The notes under the pieces were generated by a model. That model saw only the letters and a list, made by a program, of their open reading frames with translations. It did not search any database and was not told the DNA's origin. The translations under genes were made by a program, and so were the position numbers. Source: Kineosporiaceae bacterium SCSIO 59966 (lineage in GTDB: Bacteria > Actinomycetota > Actinomycetes > Actinomycetales > SCSIO-59966). From it: a DNA stretch of 64,000 nt. This document shows positions 20,293 to 29,257 of the stretch, piece by piece. The stretch covers positions 1,240,001 through 1,304,000 of the forward strand of contig CP052876.1 in assembly GCA_020881835.1 (NCBI GenBank), given 5' to 3'. How positions within the stretch are numbered: position 1 is the first letter of the stretch; every line of letters starts with the position of its first letter.

Positions 20293-21963
20293 GTGAAGCA
20301 GCTCAGCGACATCCTGCTCGAGGACGGCCTGATCAACGAGAGCCAGCTCGCCGCCGCCTACGACGAGCACCAGCGGCTCGGCCGCTCGCTCGGCCGGGTG
20401 CTCGTCGAGCAGGGCGCGCTCACCGAGGGGCAGCTCGTCGCCGCGCTCGCCAGCCAGATCGGCCTGGACTTCGTCGACCTCACCGACGCCCCGATCGACG
20501 GGTCAGCCCTGGCCCGGGTCCCGGCCGCCCTGTGCCGCCGGCACACGGTGATGCCGGTCGGTTACGACGACGCCGGCCGGCTCGTCGTCGCGATGGCCGA
20601 CCCGGGCAACGTCTTCGCCCTCGACGACATCCGCCAGCTCACCGGCCTGGAGGTGCGGCCGGTCGTCGCCACCCGCGAGGACCTGCTGGCGGCGATCGAC
20701 CGCTACTACCGGGCCGACGCCGACTTCGACGAGCTGACCAGCGAGCTCGAGCGTCCCGAGGACACCGAGGACGAGCTCTCCCGGATGCGGGAGATCGTCG
20801 AGGACGCCCCGATCGTCAAGTACGTCAACCTGCTCATCACCCAGGCGATCCAGGACCGCGCGTCCGACATCCACATCGAGCCGACCGAGCACGACCTGCG
20901 CATCCGGTACCGCATCGACGGCGTGCTGCACGAGGTGATGCGCTCGCCGAAGCAGATCGCCAGCGGCGTCACCTCCCGGCTGAAGATCATGGCCGACATC
21001 GACATCGCCGAGCGACGCGTCCCCCAGGACGGCCGGCTGTCGGTCAACGCCCACGGCCGCAAGATCGACCTGCGGGTGGCGACGCTGCCGACCGTGTGGG
21101 GCGAGAAGATCGTCATGCGGATCCTCGACAACTCCACCGCGCTGCTCGACCTGGCCGACCTGGGGTTCAGCGCCGAGAACTTCGCCCGCTACGAGAAGAG
21201 CTTCACCAAGCCCTACGGGATGATCCTCGTCACCGGGCCGACCGGGTCGGGCAAGTCGACGACCCTGTACGCGACCCTCAACATCGTCAGCCGCCCGGAG
21301 ATCAACGTCATCACGGTCGAGGACCCGGTGGAGTACCGGCTGGCCGGCATCAACCAGGTCCAGGTCAACACCAAGGCCGGGCTCACCTTCGCCGGCGCCC
21401 TCCGGTCGATCCTGCGCTCGGACCCGGACGTCGTCCTGATCGGCGAGATCCGCGACCACGAGACCGCGCAGATCGCCATCGAGGCCTCGCTCACCGGCCA
21501 CCTCGTGCTGTCCACCCTGCACACCAACGACGCGCCGTCGGCGATCACCCGGCTCACCGAGATGGGCATCGAGCCGTTCCTCGTCGGGTCCGCCACGGAC
21601 GCCGTTCTCGCCCAGCGCCTCGCCCGCCGGCTGTGCACCAAGTGCAAGGAGCCCTACCGGCCGAGCGAGGAGGAGCTGCTGGGCGCCCGGTTCCCGTGGC
21701 TGCCGGGGGAGGAGGTGCCGACCCTGTACCGGCCGGTGGGCTGCCCGTCGTGCGCGAAGACCGGGTACAAGGGCCGGCTCGCCCTGCACGAGGTGATGAC
21801 GGTGAGCGAGGAGATCGAGCGCCTCGCCGTCGCCCGGTCCTCGGCGACTGAGATCACGGACGTCGCCCGCCGGCAGGGCATGGTCGCCCTGCGGGACGAC
21901 GGGTGGGCCAAGGTCGTCCAGGGCGTCACCTCGGTCGAGGAGATCCTCCGCGTCGTCGTGTGA
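20293..21963 (+). CDS. pilB: Type IV pilus assembly ATPase PilB
   Basis: 556-residue GspE/PilB-type hexameric ATPase that powers pilus extension at the inner face of the membrane. The N-terminal MshEN domain (LSDILLEDGLINESQLAAAY, about residues 3-150) binds cyclic di-GMP in some relatives. The ATPase core has ASDIHIEPTEHDLRIRYRIDG, Walker A GPTGSGKST, the Asp box (TVEDPVEY) and Walker B (VVLIGEIRDHETA). A zinc-type Cys set (CTKC and CPSC) is near the C-terminus. The GTG start is supported by the family N-terminus. It is the first pilus gene after the group II intron. Confidence 0.94.
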   Translation: MKQLSDILLEDGLINESQLAAAYDEHQRLGRSLGRVLVEQGALTEGQLVAALASQIGLDFVDLTDAPIDGSALARVPAALCRRHTVMPVGYDDAGRLVVAMADPGNVFALDDIRQLTGLEVRPVVATREDLLAAIDRYYRADADFDELTSELERPEDTEDELSRMREIVEDAPIVKYVNLLITQAIQDRASDIHIEPTEHDLRIRYRIDGVLHEVMRSPKQIASGVTSRLKIMADIDIAERRVPQDGRLSVNAHGRKIDLRVATLPTVWGEKIVMRILDNSTALLDLADLGFSAENFARYEKSFTKPYGMILVTGPTGSGKSTTLYATLNIVSRPEINVITVEDPVEYRLAGINQVQVNTKAGLTFAGALRSILRSDPDVVLIGEIRDHETAQIAIEASLTGHLVLSTLHTNDAPSAITRLTEMGIEPFLVGSATDAVLAQRLARRLCTKCKEPYRPSEEELLGARFPWLPGEEVPTLYRPVGCPSCAKTGYKGRLALHEVMTVSEEIERLAVARSSATEITDVARRQGMVALRDDGWAKVVQGVTSVEEILRVVV

Positions 21964-22076
21964 GCCGGCCGCGATCGGGGCTGGCGTGACCCTCAAGGCC
22001 GGGTGTCCGGCGTCCGATGCTCTCCGCAGACGGCGGTCCGCTCCGCCGTGGACGTCGCTCGCGGAGAGGACAGCCA

Positions 22077-23354
22077 GTGGAGAGCCAGAACGGGTACGGC
22101 ACCGGCGCGGCCGGTGGCTACGAGCCCCAGTACGCCTTCGGCGCCGAGGCGACCGCGTCGACGCCGGTCGTCCCGCCCCAGGTGCGGCCGACCCCGCAGG
22201 CGACGGTTGCGGCGTCCGGGCTGCTCCGGCCGCAGGTCGAGGGCACGAACTACGAGCGGGCGAGCACCGAGTCCACGACCACCACGGCCGACCTGGACCT
22301 GTCCGCGGTGCTCATCGAGATGCTCGAGATGGGCGCGTCCGACCTGCACCTGACCGCCGGGGCGCACCCGACGGTCCGGCTGCGCGGTGAGCTCGCCCCG
22401 CTCGAGCACTTCCCCAAGCTCGTCCCGCAGGTCGTGCAGCGGGTGCTGTACGCGATCCTCACCCAGAAGCAGCGGGAGAAGTTCGAGGCGGACCTCGAGC
22501 TCGACTTCGCCTACTCGCTGCCGGGCCGCTCCCGGTTCCGGGTGAACGTCTACCGCCAGCGCGAGTCGCTCGGCGCCGCCTTCCGCGTCATCCCGTACGA
22601 GATCAAGCCGCTGGAGGAGCTCGGCATCCCGCCGGCGGTCAACAACTTCGCCGGCCTGGCCCGCGGGATGGTGCTCGTCACCGGTCCGACGGGCTCGGGC
22701 AAGTCGACGACGCTCGCCTCGCTCATCGACCTGGCCAACCGCAACCGGTCCGAGCACATCATGACGGTCGAGGACCCGATCGAGTTCCTCCACCGGCACA
22801 AGCGGTGCGTGGTCAACCAGCGCGAGGTGGGGGAGGACACGCACTCCTTCGCCAACGCGCTCAAGCACGTGCTGCGCCAGGACCCGGACATCATCCTCGT
22901 CGGCGAGATGCGCGACCTGGAGACGATCTCGGTGGCGCTGACCGCCGCCGAGACCGGTCACCTCGTGTTCGCGACCCTGCACACCCAGGACGCCGCGCAG
23001 ACCATCGACCGCGTCATCGACGTGTTCCCCTCCGAGCAGCAGCAGCAGGTGCGGCTGGAGCTCGCGTCGTCGATCCAAGGGGTCGTCTGCCAGACGCTGT
23101 GCAAGACCGCGGACGGCCGCGGCCGGGTGGTCGCCACCGAGGTGCTCGTCGCGACGCCGGCGATCCGCAACCTCATCCGCGAGGGCAAGACCCACCAGAT
23201 CTACTCGGCGATGCAGGCCGGCGCCCAGCACGGGATGCACACCCTCGACCAGCACCTCGCCGAGCTCGTCCGTCAGGGCCGCATCACCTACGAGCACGGC
23301 CTGGAGAAGTGCCACCACGTCGAGGACTACAACCGCCTGACCGGCCGGGGCTGA
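22077..23354 (+). CDS. pilT: Pilus retraction ATPase PilT
   Basis: 425 residues. A Gly/Tyr/Ala-rich leader of about 70 residues, unusual for PilT, precedes the standard core: GASDLHLTAGAHPTVRLRGEL, Walker A GPTGSGKST, TVEDPIEFLH, Walker B IILVGEMRDLETI and the His box TGHLVFATLHTQDA. PilT hexamers retract pili. The C-terminal retraction-associated AIRNLIREGK block is intact. The GTG start follows GAGAGGACAGCC. PilT lies between pilB and pilC in one transcription unit. Confidence 0.93.
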   Translation: MESQNGYGTGAAGGYEPQYAFGAEATASTPVVPPQVRPTPQATVAASGLLRPQVEGTNYERASTESTTTTADLDLSAVLIEMLEMGASDLHLTAGAHPTVRLRGELAPLEHFPKLVPQVVQRVLYAILTQKQREKFEADLELDFAYSLPGRSRFRVNVYRQRESLGAAFRVIPYEIKPLEELGIPPAVNNFAGLARGMVLVTGPTGSGKSTTLASLIDLANRNRSEHIMTVEDPIEFLHRHKRCVVNQREVGEDTHSFANALKHVLRQDPDIILVGEMRDLETISVALTAAETGHLVFATLHTQDAAQTIDRVIDVFPSEQQQQVRLELASSIQGVVCQTLCKTADGRGRVVATEVLVATPAIRNLIREGKTHQIYSAMQAGAQHGMHTLDQHLAELVRQGRITYEHGLEKCHHVEDYNRLTGRG

Positions 23355-23364
23355 GGAGCGCACC

Positions 23365-24591
23365 ATGGCGACCGCCACGAAGACGTACGAGTACTCGGTC
23401 CGCGACCGGGCCGGAAAGCTCGTCAGCGGCAAGCTCGAGGCCGCCAACCAGGCTGCGCTCGTCAGCCGGCTCAAGGGCATGGGCTACGCGCCGGTGTCGG
23501 TCCGCGAGACCGGCACCGGGATGAACAAGGAGGTCTCCATCCCGGGCCTCGGGGCCAAAGTGAAGCTCAAGGACCTCGCGGTGATGTCGCGGCAGTTCGC
23601 CACGATGATCAACTCGGGTCTGTCGATGCTGCGGGCGTTGTCGATCCTCGCCGAGCAGACCGAGAACAAGGCCCTCGCCAAGGTGCTCGGCGAGGTCCGC
23701 AACGACGTCGAGACCGGTCAATCCCTGTCGGCGTCGCTGGCCAAGCACCCCAAGATCTTCCCGCCGCTGATGATCAACATGTGCCGGGCGGGCGAGGTCG
23801 GCGGCTTCCTCGACCAGACTCTGCTGTCGATCGCGGACAACTTCGAGTCCGAGGTGAAGTTGCGCAGCAAGATCAAGTCGGCGATGACGTACCCGGTGGT
23901 CGTGTTCGTCATCTCGATCCTCGCCGTGATCGGGATGCTGCTGTTCATCGTCCCAGTGTTTGCCGGTATGTTCTCCGACCTGGGCGGGGAGCTGCCGGCA
24001 CCGACGAAGGTCCTCGTGTTCCTCTCCCATTTGCTGAAGACCTTTGCGCCGGTGCTGGTGATTCTGGTCGTCGTGTTCGCGATCGTCTGGCAGCGGGTCA
24101 AGCACCAGCGCCGGGTGCGCGAGGTCGTCGACCCGCTGAAGCTCAAGGCGCCGATCTTCGGCAAGTTGTTCCAGAAGGTGGCGATCAGCCGGTTCTCCCG
24201 GAACCTGGGGACGATGCTGCGCTCAGGGGTGCCGATCCTGCAGAGCCTGGAGATCGTCGGGGAGACCGCCGGCAACATCGTGCTCGAACGGGCCGCCAAC
24301 GACGTGAAGGAGTCGGTGCGGCGAGGCGAGTCCCTGGCGGGACCACTGGCGCAGCACGCCGTGTTCCCGCCGATGGTGACGCAGATGCTCGCCGTCGGCG
24401 AGGACACCGGGGCGATGGACACGATGCTAGAGAAGATCGCCCAGTTCTACGACGACGAGGTCGAGGCGACGACGGAGGCGCTGACGAGCCTCATCGAGCC
24501 GCTGATGATCGCGGTGCTGGGCGGGATCATCGGATCTATGATCATCGCGTTGTACATGCCGATTTTCGCGGTGTTCGACCTCATCGAGTAG
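23365..24591 (+). CDS. pilC: Pilus platform protein PilC
   Basis: 408-residue inner-membrane protein of the GspF/PilC family that anchors the assembly ATPases. It has two repeated cytoplasmic T2SSF domains (about 70-195 and 270-395). Each carries the signature seen in AVMSRQFATMINSGLSMLRAL and FSRNLGTMLRSGVPILQSL, followed by hydrophobic segments (VVVFVISILAVIGMLLFIVP; MIAVLGGIIGSMIIALYMPI). The ATG has GAGGAG upstream. Length is normal. A strong hairpin after the stop separates it from the pilin gene. Confidence 0.94.
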   Translation: MATATKTYEYSVRDRAGKLVSGKLEAANQAALVSRLKGMGYAPVSVRETGTGMNKEVSIPGLGAKVKLKDLAVMSRQFATMINSGLSMLRALSILAEQTENKALAKVLGEVRNDVETGQSLSASLAKHPKIFPPLMINMCRAGEVGGFLDQTLLSIADNFESEVKLRSKIKSAMTYPVVVFVISILAVIGMLLFIVPVFAGMFSDLGGELPAPTKVLVFLSHLLKTFAPVLVILVVVFAIVWQRVKHQRRVREVVDPLKLKAPIFGKLFQKVAISRFSRNLGTMLRSGVPILQSLEIVGETAGNIVLERAANDVKESVRRGESLAGPLAQHAVFPPMVTQMLAVGEDTGAMDTMLEKIAQFYDDEVEATTEALTSLIEPLMIAVLGGIIGSMIIALYMPIFAVFDLIE

Positions 24592-24605
24592 GTCTGTGCA
24601 CCTGG

Positions 24606-24640
24606 GTCAGGGGCGGTCCGCAGGGCGGGCCGCCCCTGAC
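24606..24640 (+). terminator. Hairpin after pilC
   Basis: GTCAGGGGCGG and CCGCCCCTGAC form a perfect 11-bp stem 15 bases after the pilC stop. There is no T run, as is common in high-GC actinobacteria. It may be a terminator or an mRNA 3' stabiliser. Confidence 0.6.
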
Positions 24641-24779
24641 GCTTGCTCCGTTCGTGTGAACGCCGAACCTCTTGTCCTGCAGGCTCAAGTGCCGTGCTGG
24701 CAGACCGATACCACAGATGTCATCGAGCCGGTCACGCGGGACGCGGGCGGCTCACCACAGACAGAAGGGGAGCACTGCA

Positions 24780-25259
24780 ATGCTCGCTCGCATCCGCAAG
24801 TCCATGCAGGAGAGGGACCAGGGCTTCACCCTGATCGAGCTCCTCGTCGTGATGATCATCATCGGGATCCTCTCCGCCATTGCCATTCCGGTCTTCCTCG
24901 GTCAGCGTGATGACGGCTACAGGACCGCGATGAAGTCGGACCTCAAGTCCTTCCAGCTGGCCGAAGCCTCTGTGTCCACGAACGACGTCACCGGCAAGTT
25001 CCTGTCTGTCCCTGCAGTCGACACCCAGGCAGAACTCACCGCCAACGCTAATGGCGCCAAGCTCGCCGAATACGGCGCCAAGATCAGCGAAGGTGTTCAA
25101 CCGGTCAAGATCACCACAAACGATTCCGCTACTCTGTACTGCGTGCAGGTCTCGCATACTCAGTTGACCACCGAGACATGGATCATCGACAACGGCACGA
25201 ACACCGTCCCCGTCGAAGGAACGTGCACTGCGGGAGTCGGCACAGCAGCCACTTCTTAA
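24780..25259 (+). CDS. pilA: Major type IV pilin precursor
   Basis: 159 residues. The leader MLARIRKSMQERDQG ends in the prepilin peptidase site G/FTLIELLVV, with Phe+1 and Glu+5 of the mature pilin, followed by the hydrophobic N-terminal helix (VVMIIIGILSAIAIPVFLG). The globular part is small and has a C-terminal Cys pair (YCVQ ... GTCTAG), the usual pilin disulfide. RBS AGAAGGGGAG is strong. It has its own 3' hairpin, fitting a highly expressed monocistronic subunit. Base composition is less GC-rich than pilB, pilT and pilC. Confidence 0.93.
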   Translation: MLARIRKSMQERDQGFTLIELLVVMIIIGILSAIAIPVFLGQRDDGYRTAMKSDLKSFQLAEASVSTNDVTGKFLSVPAVDTQAELTANANGAKLAEYGAKISEGVQPVKITTNDSATLYCVQVSHTQLTTETWIIDNGTNTVPVEGTCTAGVGTAATS

Positions 25260-25265
25260 GCCATT

Positions 25266-25298
25266 TGCTGGAGGGGGCGCTCCCCGCCCCCTCCAGCA
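25266..25298 (+). terminator. Hairpin after pilA
   Basis: TGCTGGAGGGGGCG and CGCCCCCTCCAGCA form a perfect 14-bp stem with a 5-base loop, 7 bases after the pilA stop. It probably protects the pilin message and limits read-through into the minor pilin genes. Confidence 0.7.
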
Positions 25299-25351
25299 GC
25301 ATCCACTCCATCGGAAACCGACCGGAGACCCAGACGGGAAGGAGACGCCAC

Positions 25352-27205
25352 ATGCGCGGACAATTCATGCGGCGTCTCGCCACCGCCTGTCGCAATCGCG
25401 ACGGGTTCACGTTGGTCGAGGTGACTGTGGCGATGACCCTCCTCGCCATGGCGTTCAGCAGTCTGGCCGTTGTGTTTGTCGCATCCCTGGAGGCGGTCGC
25501 TGTCTCCAGGGAGCGGCAGGCAGCGACGGAACTGGGCAACCGGACGATGGAGCAGTTGCGCGCGCTTCCCTATGCCACCGCGACCGGCGGTGCCCGGTTG
25601 AGTGACTTGGCCGCCGACCGGGTCGACCCCCGACAGGATCCCCGCAACGTCTTTCTTGGCAGTGATGGCCTTTATCACCTGTTCTCACCGACCGGTGAGG
25701 TTATTCCCGCTGGCAGTACAGCGCCCCTGCCCGCCCCCCTCCAGCCTGCCCCGGACACCGTTGAGGTTGACGGAGCGGACTTCCTCGTCCGGACCTACGT
25801 CAGCCAGGCCACTGAAGCGGGCGTCGCGCTGTACCGCGCAACAGTCATTGTGATGTGGGCCGCACGCGCCTCTGGGGACCCAAAGCGGTTTGTCACTCAG
25901 TCGTTGCTCGCCTCACCCACCGGGTGCGTCTCGGAGCAGACGCACCCCTTCGCGGCGCCATGCGATCCGTTCCTGTACGCCGACGCGGGCACTGGGGGCG
26001 GCGCCTTGCACGTTCTGCCCCGGGAGTTGGCTGCCGATGAGATCGGTGATCCCGAGCGCGCCATCCCTGGACTCGACCTCATTGGGGCGACCCTGAGCTT
26101 GGCCGACGCGTCAAGTTCACTGCAGTCGGAGCAAATCACCGCTGTGCGCGGCCAGGTCCGGAGCTCAACGGCCACGCTTGACCTTGATGATGCTGCGCGC
26201 CAGACCGCCGGCGGCGGTGGAGCCAGCACCTTCGTCGATAGCGACCCCTCCACGACTCCCGTCCCGAGCGACAGTCAGACCCTCACCCACTCGCCAGGCG
26301 ACCTGTTCGCTGGCTCTCCTGATCGCGCCTACGTCCGAGTCGTGACTGGATCTGGGGATGCTGGCACGACCACCAGCACTATCGGCGAGATCACCACGCC
26401 CTGCCGCAGAGCCGACGGCACGTTCGAGAACTCCGGCAACTCATGTGGAGACGGAACCGCAGTTCAGGGAGCGGGAAGTGGGCAGTGGCTGGGAGGACTC
26501 CAACTAGGCCCCCCGTCATCCCCCGATCAAGAGATTGCCCTGGCGACTATTGCCGCACCGGCTGCAGAGAGCCGAGTCTTTACCTCCCGGTCCATGACCA
26601 CGGGTGCCACCTGTAGCACGAGCGTTCCAGCCGTAGGATGCAGTGGTGCGCAGGTTGAGCGGTACACCGGCACTCTGACCGTGGGCGCTCTTCCAGACTC
26701 CTTGGTGAGCCGATTGCCCGGGTGGGGCAGCGCTTCCGGCAATTGGCTTTTCAAGGTCGACGGCGTGCGCGACCAACTCCGTTCGCAGAGCGGCCCGGGA
26801 GCAGATGCCGCGACTGCCGTGCGCACGGCCGCTTCTGGCGCTTCCGCTCCACCTCAGCTCGTCTACTTCGACAGCTCTACCAGCAGCTACGTCTCCAGGA
26901 ACCTTGACGAGGTCGGCCCTGTGCCGATCCCACCGGTCACTGTCACAGACCCGCTGCACCCCGGAGGGCCGCTGACCATCCGGATGGAGCCGCAGGTGAG
27001 CATCGGTGAACTCGATACAGCCCGCGACGACACGGATTGCGAACCAAGCTGCCAGACCGTCGCGGAGGCTGAGTCGCCCTTGGTTGGATCCGTCCACTAC
27101 ACGATCCTCCGGGAGGACGAGGTTGTGGTCAGGGTGTCCCTGGAGATTGATTTTGGTACTGCCCGGGCCGCCACGAGTTATCAGCAGGCGCCCCATGCGG
27201 GCTGA
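25352..27205 (+). CDS. Large prepilin-like minor pilin (PilV/PulG type)
   Basis: 617 residues. The N-terminus has a class III signal: RNRDG/FTLVEVTVAMTLLAM, with Glu+5, then a helix running into ERQAATELGNRTMEQLRALP as in PilV/GspI proteins. The remaining ~500 residues are a large exported domain rich in Ser, Thr, Ala and Gly with several Cys (for example CVSEQTHPFAAPC), far bigger than the 150-200 residues usual for minor pilins. It may be a pilus-tip adhesin; this is inference. The ATG follows GGGAAGGAGA. The gene is less GC-biased than its neighbours. Confidence 0.8.
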   Translation: MRGQFMRRLATACRNRDGFTLVEVTVAMTLLAMAFSSLAVVFVASLEAVAVSRERQAATELGNRTMEQLRALPYATATGGARLSDLAADRVDPRQDPRNVFLGSDGLYHLFSPTGEVIPAGSTAPLPAPLQPAPDTVEVDGADFLVRTYVSQATEAGVALYRATVIVMWAARASGDPKRFVTQSLLASPTGCVSEQTHPFAAPCDPFLYADAGTGGGALHVLPRELAADEIGDPERAIPGLDLIGATLSLADASSSLQSEQITAVRGQVRSSTATLDLDDAARQTAGGGGASTFVDSDPSTTPVPSDSQTLTHSPGDLFAGSPDRAYVRVVTGSGDAGTTTSTIGEITTPCRRADGTFENSGNSCGDGTAVQGAGSGQWLGGLQLGPPSSPDQEIALATIAAPAAESRVFTSRSMTTGATCSTSVPAVGCSGAQVERYTGTLTVGALPDSLVSRLPGWGSASGNWLFKVDGVRDQLRSQSGPGADAATAVRTAASGASAPPQLVYFDSSTSSYVSRNLDEVGPVPIPPVTVTDPLHPGGPLTIRMEPQVSIGELDTARDDTDCEPSCQTVAEAESPLVGSVHYTILREDEVVVRVSLEIDFGTARAATSYQQAPHAG

Positions 27206-27806
27206 CCATTCCCGCGCACGCTGGACTCAAAGGAAAGATGACACCGGCGTTACACTCGTCGAGCTCCTAGTCACCGTGGTGCTCATGATGATTCTCGGGA
27301 CGGCTATCGCTGTAGTACTGCTAAGCGTGCAGAATTCGACGCGGCAGGCGGAGGAGCGCGCACGCATCAACGACCATGTCAGACTGGCGGTTCAGCACAT
27401 TGACCGCCATGTGCGGTCTGGTAATGTGCTTTACGATCCGGCAGCCGAAGAAACCCCGGGTTTCTCACTGCGGGTCTACAGTCAGTCAAATGGCCTGCAG
27501 AAGTGCATGCAGTGGCGGGTCGTTGACGGTCGTCTCGAATCCCGCAGCTGGGCGCCAACATGGCAGAGCGATCACAACGTGTCGGAGTGGAGCACTGTCG
27601 CTTCCGGGCTCGTCAACACGCCGTCCGACCCTCCCTTCAGTCTGAACCCGGACATCCACTACGGGGGACGTCTCGTGGAGATCAATCTCGCGGTTGGCAC
27701 ACAGCTGCCAGGTGCCCGCGATGTCATCATTGCATCATCGATATCTGGTCGCAACACCCAGTTCGGCTACACAGCAAACGTCTGCGAGCCGGTCCCGGCC
27801 ACGTGA
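27195..27806 (+). CDS. Prepilin-like minor pilin (PilW/GspJ type)
   Basis: 203 residues. KDDTG/VTLVELLVTVVLMMILG is a prepilin cleavage site with Val+1 and Glu+5, then a helix leading to NSTRQAEERARINDHVRLAVQHIDRHVRSG, the pattern of PilW/GspJ minor pilins. The exported domain has Cys residues near CMQWRV and VCEPV. The start overlaps the preceding pilin gene by 11 bp, so the minor pilins are co-translated. It is likely part of the pilus initiation or tip complex. Confidence 0.8.
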   Translation: MRADHSRARWTQRKDDTGVTLVELLVTVVLMMILGTAIAVVLLSVQNSTRQAEERARINDHVRLAVQHIDRHVRSGNVLYDPAAEETPGFSLRVYSQSNGLQKCMQWRVVDGRLESRSWAPTWQSDHNVSEWSTVASGLVNTPSDPPFSLNPDIHYGGRLVEINLAVGTQLPGARDVIIASSISGRNTQFGYTANVCEPVPAT

Positions 27807-27816
27807 GAGGCACGAC

Positions 27817-29244
27817 ATGCTTAGAGTCAGGACGTCGGAGGACCAAGGCATGGCGATGATAAGCACGGTAACCGTCATCGCCATCATCACCGGGCTTGCG
27901 CTCGTCATAGCGGGCCTGGGTGTGGCCAATCTACGGGACTCATCTCTAGCTCAGGCGCGTGTACAAGCGGTGGACGCCGCCGAGGCCGGCATCGACGTCG
28001 GCTATATGGCTTTGCAGTCCGGCGGCGTCTGCTCGATAGCGGGTGACCTGGCGGTGGACAGTTCCTCCACTGCTGCTTACGACGTAACCGTAACATACTA
28101 CGATGCCGATAACAACGAGCTGGGATGTGATCCCACCATCGGCGTGATCGGTACCCCAGTAAATGCCCGCATCCTTTCGACTGGTCGTACCGAAGCTTCA
28201 CAGGGAGGGGCGGCGGAAGATGCCGAGGAACGCACCATGGAGTCCCTCGTGAACCTGCAGGCTGTCCTCGCTGGAGGTGATGGGCCCGCCATCTTCTCCG
28301 ACAGCCAAATCACTTGGTCTAGCAATATGACCCTGTATGGTGACGGCTCGGACAACGTGACCGTCTACGCGAACGGTCTCGTCACGTGCCAGTCCAACGC
28401 CGGCATCCCTGGTATGGTCCTTGCACCTTGGTCCGGAGTCGAGATGCAGAGCAACTGCGTCGTCGCGGGGAACATCCACAGCCGTGACTCTGTTGTGCTC
28501 AAGAGCAACGCTCAGCTCGGCGGCAGCATCGTTTCATCGCGTGGAGGCGCTGACCTGGACAGTAATGCAAAGGTGTCAGGCGACGTCACCGTTGCGGGAG
28601 ACGTCACGATGAAGTCCAACGCTACGGTCGTCGGGACCGTTAGGGAGCAAGTTGCAGGAATCCCCGACCCAAAACCGTATGATTTGCCGGTTATCACTTC
28701 GGACACCTCAACGTGGGTCAACGCAGGGTTCGCGCCGAAGAATTACTCGGGAGGTTGCAAGAACCCGAACATCAACGAGACCGGCCGTGTCGTACTGGTG
28801 AGTACGTGCGACTTCACGTGGACAAGTAACAAGGAGATCGTCCTCAACGAGGACCTGGTCGTCATCGCTAAGAGCTTCTCAACTAAAGGCAACTTCAAGG
28901 TGCGTTCCGCAGATGGTGAACCCAAGCGACTGTGGTTCATCGTCCCGCACGTCGACAACAGCAGTCCCTGTACGACGACATCCGGCGGTATCACTCTCGC
29001 CAGCAACTCCACGTTCGAGGATCCGGTAGAGGTCTTCTTCTACACGCCAAACCTCTTCAAGGCGTCGAGCAACACACGCGCGTACGGACAAATCTACGCC
29101 GGTTGTATAGATGGGAGCAGCAACTTCAAGTTGCACTATCGGCCGGTCGGAGTTCCGGGCATGGACCTAGGTGGTGGCCCCGAGGTAAGCACTGGCAACT
29201 TTAAGGTCGACATCCTCTACAAGCGGGAGACGGTGACCCCGTGA
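27817..29244 (+). CDS. PilX-like pilus protein with Ser-Asn beta-solenoid
   Basis: 475 residues. The N-terminus (MLRVRTSEDQGMAMISTVTVIAIITGLALVIAGLG, residues 1-35) resembles PilX-type proteins with a membrane helix, followed by QARVQAVDAAEAGIDVGYMAL. Residues about 165-290 carry a periodic motif with Ser-Asn at turns (SSN, QSN, KSN, DSN, KSN every 13-25 residues), strongly suggesting a bactofilin-like right-handed beta-helix. More SN turns (TSN, ASN, SSN) occur later. Such domains are seen in actinobacterial pilus-locus proteins of unknown role. Surface exposure is inferred. It closes the minor-pilin group just before pilD. Confidence 0.75.
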   Translation: MLRVRTSEDQGMAMISTVTVIAIITGLALVIAGLGVANLRDSSLAQARVQAVDAAEAGIDVGYMALQSGGVCSIAGDLAVDSSSTAAYDVTVTYYDADNNELGCDPTIGVIGTPVNARILSTGRTEASQGGAAEDAEERTMESLVNLQAVLAGGDGPAIFSDSQITWSSNMTLYGDGSDNVTVYANGLVTCQSNAGIPGMVLAPWSGVEMQSNCVVAGNIHSRDSVVLKSNAQLGGSIVSSRGGADLDSNAKVSGDVTVAGDVTMKSNATVVGTVREQVAGIPDPKPYDLPVITSDTSTWVNAGFAPKNYSGGCKNPNINETGRVVLVSTCDFTWTSNKEIVLNEDLVVIAKSFSTKGNFKVRSADGEPKRLWFIVPHVDNSSPCTTTSGGITLASNSTFEDPVEVFFYTPNLFKASSNTRAYGQIYAGCIDGSSNFKLHYRPVGVPGMDLGGGPEVSTGNFKVDILYKRETVTP

Positions 29245-29257
29245 TCAGCGGTGCTGT

